Of a DNA stretch of 64,000 nucleotides, positions 24,101 through 33,100 are shown piece after piece. The DNA is taken from positions 5,001-69,000 of the forward strand of contig CAJNDS010002271.1 in the NCBI GenBank assembly GCA_905221605.1, given 5' to 3'. Made by a program: the position numbers and the translations under genes. Source of the stretch: Symbiodinium natans. Taxonomy: Eukaryota > Sar > Dinophyceae > Suessiales > Symbiodiniaceae. The notes under the pieces were generated by a model that was not told the DNA's origin, made no database searches, and worked only from the letters and a program-made list of their open reading frames with translations. Positions within the stretch are counted from its first letter, which is position 1, and the number at the start of each line of letters is the position of its first letter.

Positions 24101-27100
24101 ATCTCATGTCGCTTGCGGCTCGCCGAGTCGTCAGAGAATGGCATGCTGGCGTGCCGGGCCACACCTATGGGACGCTCCGAAGGCCCCGCCTTAGGTCCCA
24201 TGCTTGCCCTTTTGGTTTTAAGCCCTCTGACCCTCTGACCTTAGAGCACACAAGAATCGCTAGGCGCGCAGCCCTGATCCTGACACTGGCTGTTCGCTGC
24301 GGCCAGCTCATCTCAGTCGAGCAACCTTCTGGCAGCTGCCTGTACCGCTTGGCGTGCTTTCAAAGGCTAGCCAGTCTGGGCTGTGTACTCACCAGCTTTT
24401 GCTTTTGCTCGTTTGGTTCTCCTTTCCGAAAGCGCTCCTTATGGCTGCACAATAAGCCATGGGTAGCCGAGCTTGCAGGGGATTGCGTTTGTAAGTGGAA
24501 GGGAAAGCATTTCAGCGCACGGGGGTGGCATTTCGACAGCAAGAGTGTTCGTGAGTTTGTCTCTCGCTGCAGGCCTTCCTGTGAAGCAGTCTAAGGGGCT
24601 GCCCCTGTGCCCGGTCAGTCTGTTGCCAGCTTTTCTGGAAGCTACCCTGAACCGCTGGTTCTTCGAATGGCTGCCGGCTCCTTGGCCGCTAAAGATGGGC
24701 TGCTGCAGCCGCTGAGCAAGGACCTGCAGAGCGCCACCTTGAAGCGCCTGGGAGTCACGGAACCCGCTGAGTTCGACTGCCGTGCGGGCGCCGAAGAGCC
24801 CTTTGCAGCCCGGGCCTGGCATGAGGACCCCCCATGGGTCTCCGAGCTGTGCCAAAGCCTTAAGTTCAGGGAGCGGTTTAGGTACCACTTTGTTAAGCCT
24901 GGTCACATTAATGTTAATGAAGCCCGGGTCTACAAATCGTGGATAAAGTCAGTGGCGAAGGAGCGCGTCAGTTGCCGAGCTGTCGCCTTGTTGGATTCCC
25001 GTGTCACCATAGGCGCGGCGGCAAAGGGTCGATCCAGTTCATATGCCATCTCTAGGGTTCTTCAGGGTTGTTTGGGGTATGTTCTTGGTTCAGGGATTTA
25101 TCCCGGGTTAATCCACTGTAGTTCGGGCGACAACGTCGCCGACGAACCTTCCCGTGACAAGCCCGTTAAAGCCCCCCTTAGAGAACCCAGCCGTTGGATA
25201 ACTGATTTGATCGCAGGGAATCCCGCGCAGTTCGACCTTGTGGTGCGGTCGTCCGAGCTGCAGAAGCTGCCAGGTCTCTGGATGAGACTGCTTCTTCTGT
25301 TGGGCGGTGATATAGAGAGAAACCCTGGGCCGCGCCGTGCCCGAGCTTTGCAGCCCAGGGGACCGCTTGACACCGAAGCAGGGTACGCTCCGAGCACCAC
25401 GCACAAGATGCGGAAAGCCTTTGCTGCCTTTGTCGAGAACCTCGTAGCTGTGCAGGGCGTGGTGGCCGAGAGTGTCTTTGAGGACAACCGCGCCACCGAG
25501 GCTGCTCTCAGAAGCTTTGGTCTGCATCTCTTCGAGCATGGCTTTCCTCGATATCTTCTGGTTTATGCGATCACTGCTGTGCAAAACCGCTTCCCTGCTT
25601 ATCGACATCATCTCGCGGCTGCCTGGCAAGTCGATTTGAAATGGAGGCTTGCTGAACCAGGCGAATGCCGCGCAGTCCTTCCGGCCGGGGCCATCAGGGC
25701 GATGCTCGCTCTCGGTGCTTTGTGGGGCTGGCACGCTTGGACTGGCCTTCTCTTGCTCGGCTTTCTCGCCATGCTACACCCTGCTGAGATGATTGGGCTC
25801 ACCAGGCGCGATCTTGTCTTTCCTGCTGACAATCTTGGTCATGTGCGGTGTCTCTATGTGAGGCTCTTGAATCCGAAAACTTCTCGCTTCGCACGTCGCC
25901 AACACGGCAAGATCGACGACATGTTCGCGGTTGAGATCCTCGAGACCATCTTCGGTGCATTACCCCGCGATGCCTTGCTTTATCCTGCGTCGATGCACAC
26001 CTTTCGACGTTACTGGGATATGGCGTTACAGCGCCTGGAAATTCCTTGCAGGGCTGCCGATCGCGGAGCTACCCCTGGTGTTCTTCGTGGATCGGGAGCA
26101 ACTTATTTTTACCAGCAAACAGAAAACCTCCAGCTCTTGGCATGGCGAGGACGTTGGTCAAGGATGAGAACCCTGGAGTATTATCTACAGGAGGTAGCTG
26201 CCCAGATGCTTCTTGGCGAACTCGCCCCGGGAGCCAGAGCTCGCGTCGGAGCCCTTGACCAAGCCTGCGACCAAGTTCTTTACACAGTCTTCTGTTGCGG
26301 CGGTGCTTCGCAGTATTGATGGAGTGGAAAAGAGCTGCCATCTTCGTGCGCCTCGTCTGGCGGCTTCTTCAAATCTCCAGCTTTCAGCTGTCTTCCAAGC
26401 CATTGCTCGAAGAGCGATCGCTTCAGCTGGCGGACAGCAGTCGGGACATCTTGCAACTGCAGGCGAGAAAGAGGCCAGGGATGACCAAGTATCCCTTGCT
26501 GAGTGAAGACACGGTTGCACCTGGCTTCAAGGTTTCAGGGGCCCAGCCCACCCGCCCGGAAAAGAGCTGCCATCTTCGTGCGCCTCGTCTGGCGGCTTCT
26601 TCAAATCTCCAGCTTTCAGCTGTCTTCCAAGCCATTGCTCGAAGAGCGATCGCTTCAGCTGGCGGACAGCAGTCGGGACATCTTGCAACTGCAGGCGAGA
26701 AAGAGGCCAGGGATAGGGTTTAGGGTTTAGGGTTCCGGGTTTATAGTTTATGGTTTGAGGGTTTAGGGTTGAGGGTTAGTTTAGGATTGAGGGCTCAGGG
26801 CTCAAGGTTCACGCTTTGGGTGTGCTTCGGGCTTAAGGTTTAAGGTTTAGGGTTTAGGTTCAAGCTTAGATTCTTCTGCTCGTGTAATGCATCCCCGGCC
26901 GTACTCACACCAGTTGAGCCTAGAACCCGCTCACCAATATTCTGTGGGGTGGCTGTGGGGGGGGGGGGGAGGGGGGGGGTAGGGCGGGGTAGGGGCGGGG
27001 GGGGTGGGGGGGGCTGGGGGGGGGGGGGGTGGGGGGTGGGGGGGGGGAAAAGGTGCCCCGGGCTTGAACTGCTTCTGTTCCTCGCCTAGGGGGGGGTTAC

Positions 27101-30100
27101 CCATTTGAGGCAAAAAAAAACTCTGACAACCTATACACCTCCGGTTGGAGGCCTCGGCGGATTTTTCGGTATGTTTGTATCATAGATAATTCTGATGTAA
27201 GCCTCAGTACATAGAAATATGTCTATGTATATGTACACACAAACATCCCTCCCTGGACGACTTGTGGCCGCTGCCACGTTAAGCCGCTTTAACCCAGGAA
27301 GCCTCACACCTTCAAATCAAGCGTTTGTGTGTTTGTGGCCGGTGGATTTGTTTTCAGTCGTGACGCAGGTTTGTCTCAAGATCGAAGTGCAAATGTTTGG
27401 TTTGCGAAGCCTTAGCACGGTGCATGAAACTTGCCGATGAGCAATATGCCAGGTTTCGAATCAAAAGTACAGCTTCAGGCTTGTAGACCGGAGTGGCCAT
27501 TCTGAGACTGCTCTGTTCTGATGAAAATACGAATGCAGATGAAGGCGTCGAACCGATGGGCTACTTATAAAGAAGCCTTCAGAAGTGGATGGTTAGACCT
27601 TATTTTTTTTAATTGTGCGTCCATAGAAGATCATTGGGTTGAGATGGAGATGTGCTTTATATGGTGTGAAAGATACGACCTGCAAGGGGTCTTTATCTGA
27701 ATCTCAAAGCACAACCTCCTCCACAAGTAAGACTAAGTAAGATGTATGAGGGCATCTACATCTGCCCTTTGCAGAGAAGCCCTCGCAATCTTAGTAATCG
27801 GAGCTTACCTTGGAACATCCACAGGTAAGCAAGGTTTCAAAGGTCCTTAAAGATGTCTATGCCCGCCCTTTCCAAACCCAGGCCAGAGAGGAGGTAGTGG
27901 AAAGTTTCGAGGTAGTTTCGAGATGTTTCAAGAGCCCCCCAGAACCATCTAAGTCTAAGTTTCTCATCTCGACGCCCTTGGCAGTGGTCGATTCCCAAAT
28001 TCTAAGCTATCTACTGTCTACTACCCCTCTTGAATACGCAAGACAAGCCCGAGTCGATCACGTAATCCTAGCGCAAAGTTGTTGTCTCTTGCATGTATCA
28101 TGTGTACATTTCTATATGTATGGATGAACTGCGCTGGGATTAGAGTCGATTAGAAGAAGCTGATACTTTTCTGTAGACATCACCATCTGTTGCTGAGACT
28201 GGCACGCGTGGCGCGCGGCCTGAAGCTACTTCGGTTCCTCGTGGAGTCGGATTTGTCTTGGACGGAGCACCCGGCTTTCGAGAGCTTTATGATGTGCATG
28301 ATCGTCCTGAATGCCATCGTGCATCTTGACAGAACTTTGGGTTTTCACATGTTGGACATTCATGCCTGCTTGCGTGAGTGTGCGTTTATGGTCGTTCATC
28401 GGCTTAGGTTTTTTTCACGGAAAATTCTTTCTGTCGTTGACCAGCTGTAGCTGTTCGGCTGGGATGTTCCTCCAGCCAACAGATCAAGCTTAGGTGACGT
28501 TAACCGCGCTAGGCAGGGTTTAGGCCGTCGGCGACCCTCCTTGCATTGCCTACCGACAACTCAAAGATACAAGAAGGAATCAGAACAGAGAGGCAAAATG
28601 CAGAATGCCATCGACCTTTGTTTTTGTTTAGTGAGAGCTCCTTCTCCTGCGGTCTCAATGGCCCTGCCCCAGAGATCGCCTTTTCAGGCAGCCCTGCTAA
28701 GTGCGGTTACAACACGTTGTGCCATGCATGCATTTGAATCTGAAGTTCGCCATATGCCTTCGCAGAGACGTTGACAACCAGTAAGTTTCTCTTGAAGCTC
28801 TGATGAGCTCCTTTTGATCCTCCGCATGGCGACTGCAGCTCAGGATGTGGCTGGAGCTGGACTACCCAATGCCATTCTGGAATTGGTTTGAGCAGGTCTT
28901 GCTGGTTGTCTACACTTTCGAGCTCACCGTCAGAGTGGGGTACCATGGCTGTGGATATTTCGTTCACGAAGATTGGACGTGGCACTACCTGGACTTTGTC
29001 ATCGACGCTCGGTCTGGAACTTTCAGGGGCCGCACGCTTTGCCTGTGATGCCCGTGATGTCGCCGTGATGTCTGTGACATGACCGTGTGAGCCCTTACAA
29101 GCCTGATTCGAAGCCAATGCACCGTGTCGCACATGCACCAATCTGCACTCAGTGGATACGTGTGCTACGACGCTGCTATGAGTTTTCTGTGCTTTGCTGC
29201 GCATCAGAGGTCATGCTTGGTGGCTTGGCAGTGCAAGCAGAGGGAAACTCTTCTATTTGCTGAACTCGGGGCCCCATGTACTTGGGGGGAAGGCGTCTTC
29301 GGGGAAGTTTGCAGGAGAGGTTTTGAGGCACAACAGCTGTGGGAACGAACTTAGGGGAAATGGCACAGATTGCGTGTGGGTAACCGTCAGCTGCACAGGG
29401 CGACACGCAAAGGGGCATGAGGCATGTCTGTGCAGAGCTAGCAGAGCTAGCAGAGCTAGCGCCTCAGTGTTGAACATGCCCTCCCTGCTGCAGTCGCAGT
29501 TTTCAGGCGCACGATCACCATAGTGCCCTAAATTATACAAACATGGCAGTGCGCTTGTAGGGGTCATCGACGGAACCAGCCCAGGCATGCTAAAGGGGAA
29601 TCATGGCCCTCGGGGTCTCTCAAGATGTGAAGTCTCTGGCCAGATCACCAGGGCTACCCCACAAAAGAAAGAGCGAGCACTGTGTCACCGGAGGTCCAGA
29701 GGGACCTTGTGCCGACTGGTGTTGAGGGCGCACAGCTACGTGCGGGGGCGGGGGGGTGGGTTGTCCTACAAAAAAAGGAAGCAAGAAGAAGCGAGAGCAG
29801 GAAGAAGAAGAAGAAGAAGGAAGAAGAAGAAGAAGAAGAAGAAGAAGAAGAAGAAGAAGAAGAAGAAGAAGAAGAAGAAGAAGAAGAAGAAGAAGAAGAA
29901 GAAGAAGAAGAAGAAGAAGAAGAAGAAGAAGAAGAAGAAGAAGAAGAAGAAGAAGAAGAAGAAGAAGAAGAAGAAGAAGAAGAAGAAGAAGAGGAAGAAT
30001 AAGAAAAATAATAAGAAGAATAAGGATAATAAGAAGAAGATACTGGTAGAAAAGTAAACAGAAACCTCGCTTATGGGGCATCATGCACTGGGTTGGATGC

Positions 30101-33100
30101 TCATGAATGAAGGCCCTTGCGAGCCAACGCACGATCTTCGCAAACCCAGCATAGATCGAGCCGTCTTCCGATGAGAAGAGCGGCGCTGCCGCACGTCAGC
30201 TGGGGTACAAGCCGCCGTGCTGTATGCCTAGCGGCGGGTGAGATCCTGCAACCAGCTTGAGGGAACAAACAACCTGATGAAGGACACTTCATCCCACACG
30301 TAGGCACTTATAGCGGGGGCGAGCATGCAAGGATTGCAGACGTAGCCGGTAAGGAAAGTACCGTTGAGCAAGGGAAGCTCGCCAACTCGTGGGGGTGGGG
30401 GGGGGGGTTTAGCACAGACTCCTGAATAGTTGTTCCATGTTGTTCCTGTCTCTATTCGGTAAAGGAGGTTCGGGGTTCGGGGTCGGTCCGTCAAGAATGT
30501 CGTGCCGTCAATGATGTCCGGACCTTCAACCCCAAAGCCCTCATACTACCTTGGTGTTTGCCAATGCCCCCCCCCCTCCCTCCCCCCATGGAAAAAACTC
30601 TCCCAAACCCACCAAACGGTTATCGTCTTTGCAAATGGGGCCCCCAGCCCCCCTGCTCCCTGAAGGCCAAGCTTGCATCAGAGAATATCAGGCTGTCAAC
30701 AACGAGAAAGAAGAAAGAAGAAAGAAAGAAGAAAAGACACTTTCCTGCTTGGAGGGCGAAGGCGAAGAAGTGGAGACGGAGAGAACAACACGAGGGAGAC
30801 ACGGCGAGAGGATGCGTTCTGGACATGGACAGGGAGAAGGGGATCATTGTCTTCATGTTCTTTCGCTGAGGTATTTTCGATCAGTGGATGATCCCATCAT
30901 ACCAATATCTGCGTGGATTGATACTGGGTCCCAGCCACTCCTCTCCAGTTTCGATGCCCCTTGTGCCTTTGGCGAAATATCAACAACTTTCACACAAAGC
31001 TCGGCTTGGAGTGGGGAGTCTTGTGAGCACTTTTGTCAGGTAAAAAGCCTGCGCGTGGCACGCGTGTTTCGCGTGCTGCGGCTTGCGCGACTGCTCAGGA
31101 GTCGGAAGACTGCGCATGAGCTGCACATGAGGGATTCCTCATACGACTCTTTAGTACCGGTCTTTCTCTTCGGCATCCGCAGGCACCTCGCGTCCGCATC
31201 CCGAAAACATTCCGTCGGTGCGGGAAGCGGGTCCCAAAAGTGCTTCACTTGAGGGCTGATCCTCAGACCTTCGTTCCAAGGGAACCAGGTCAGAGGGCGA
31301 GTTCCCAAGGACATTTAACCAAAGTGCTGGAAGCTTCCCAGTAAGTCCCAGACCCCCGAAGAAGCTGTTGGGAACACTGAAAACGGCATCTCTGATCCAC
31401 AAGTTCTAAAGGGTTCTTGTGTGCTGAGTGCTACGCTGCTACACTCACCCCCGCTGTTGTCGCCATGCAACATGCTTTTGAAAGTCCGGTCATGTGCCCA
31501 AGCAACAAAAACTCACATGCCATCCTTTCTGAAGCCCCGTACCTTCCATGGGGCATTCCATGCTGCAAGTGCCTGTCTGGCCGAAAAGAGCGTAGATCTG
31601 AGCATGAGGTCCATCATAGAAACTCCATGACTCTCGTTCAGTGTGGACATCAGACTGCCTCCGTCATGGCAGCAGACTTGAGATGGCAAGCTCTTCGTCC
31701 CTAGTGCAGATATCATCGTGTCGCCAAAGACTGCAAATCCAGCGCTGTCATCGTTAGCATAACGCCGGTTTCTGGGAGCGGAGCCCAGGTCCTAGGCGAG
31801 CTTGACAGAGCTGGCCCCCAGGCTGTGCCATGATGTGACAGGTGTCTCATCCTTGCGCAGGGGCCATGTTTCGATATGTTTCGATGGCACCGCCGTTGTG
31901 CGTGTCCAACAGTGTTCTCCATGCCTAGAAGGTCTCAGAATTCGATGAAAACCGTGGCGTCGCGTCCTGAAATCGTGTTAGCTGTGGCTGGGCCGGGTTC
32001 GCTAGCCAGCCGGGCAGCTACAAGCAAGCTACAAGCAGCACGACTTGTCTTTCACGGAAGTAGCTGTCTGCGGAGTCACAGAGCTTGATAAAATTGTCAT
32101 TTTTGAGATGGTCCGTTCACGTGAAACACAGGTAGAGCTTTCAAACAGTTTCAACAGCATGCATCCAAAGCATTGCGGGAGGAGTGTGAAACAGCTTTAC
32201 AAGCTCATCAATGGCGTGGTGCAGTCGCTGGCAAGTGTCGGATGGGTAATTCTGCTCACCTTTCTGCTGCTGTATTCTGCCGCCCTAGTGTCTCTTGGAC
32301 GGCGAAGATCTCTGAATGGCAGCTTATGTCTTGAGTTTATGTCTTGGTTGCATCACGATTGCACCGAAATATTCCCGCTGCGTTGAGGTTCACTTCCCTG
32401 GTAGGCCAGGGCTACATCTACGACCGCCCTGAAGATATTCCAGAGGAAGCTGTACAGTACTTCGGAAGTGTTTGGCGTTCCTTCTTGGCGCTCTTCAAGT
32501 TGATGAACGATGATCAGAGCGTCGTTTCCCCAATCATTACCACGGTGTCTGGGCAGATCTTGTTCTATGCATTCATGATGCTCTCGAACTGGATGATGCT
32601 GGCCATCCTCACCTCCGTTGTATCGGACAACATGATGTCCGCAAGTCGCGTCAAGGAGGAGGAGGATCGGCAGACGCAGCTCCAAGAAGAACACGAGCGG
32701 GCCAAACGGAGGATCACGAAGATCTTCCGCCAGTTGGACGAGGATCAGAACGGCTTGATTTCTGAAGGAGAGATGCTGCAACTCCTCTCCGATCAGAATC
32801 TTCAGGCAGAGCTTTGTGAAGCCGCCTGCTTACACCCTGCGGATTTGGTGGAGATGCTCTACTGCACCAGCCAGCAACCAAGCGGGCCCCCATCAGTACA
32901 AGATCGCACGTGGCACGTGTTACAGCGTTTTCCAGTGCCTTCTTTGCTGAGGCTACCGAACCCCTTCCAATGAGAAGGTGATCCTGTATCGGCAGTTCCT
33001 GACAATGCTGCAGGTTCGCGCGGAACGGTTCGGATCGGCTCGCATCGGTTCGGATCGATTTGTTTTTTTTTCCTCGTTCGCGCTTTCTCAGTGCATATGC

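Larger units (their letters stand above)
21640..26319 (+). pseudogene. pol polyprotein of the retroelement, one in-frame TAA
   Basis: One reading frame runs from about 21640 to the TAA at 24592-24594 and then on in the same frame to TAG at 26317-26319. The two parts are halves of one polyprotein, because RNase H motifs lie on both sides of the stop. Order of domains: N-terminal region of unknown role; reverse transcriptase (about 22740-23350); first RNase H motif (about 23698); methyltransferase-like domain (about 23950-24400); remaining RNase H motifs (24900-25160); a 2A-type motif (25306-25332); tyrosine recombinase (about 25400-26200). The single stop could be a mutation in this copy or a readthrough site. 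The base context does not settle it, but the uninterrupted homologous character on both sides favours a simple nonsense change. Confidence 0.8.
19311..26713 (+). mobile_element. tyrosine-recombinase retrotransposon (Ngaro/PAT-type ends)
   Basis: A 7.4-kb element bounded by split direct repeats: A1 at the left end, and B1, A2 and B2 together at the right end. A1 and A2 (59 bp) and B1 and B2 (156 bp) are identical as read. This arrangement is the hallmark of Ngaro/PAT-type retroelements, which integrate a circular DNA copy with a tyrosine recombinase and make no target-site duplication. Inside are a gag-like region, reverse transcriptase, RNase H, a methyltransferase-like domain and a tyrosine recombinase, all on the + strand. 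Methyltransferase domains are known from DIRS-type elements, so this element mixes features of the two groups. The flanks are TTTAGGG repeats, and the host is a 9.6-kb intron of the channel gene. Identical repeats imply recent insertion, but the coding regions carry several breaks. High confidence in class, less in the precise family. Confidence 0.92.

Noticed and set aside
29587-30132. Poly-K/poly-E/poly-L proteins around 29.8 kb
   Set aside because: Pure translation of a GAA microsatellite.
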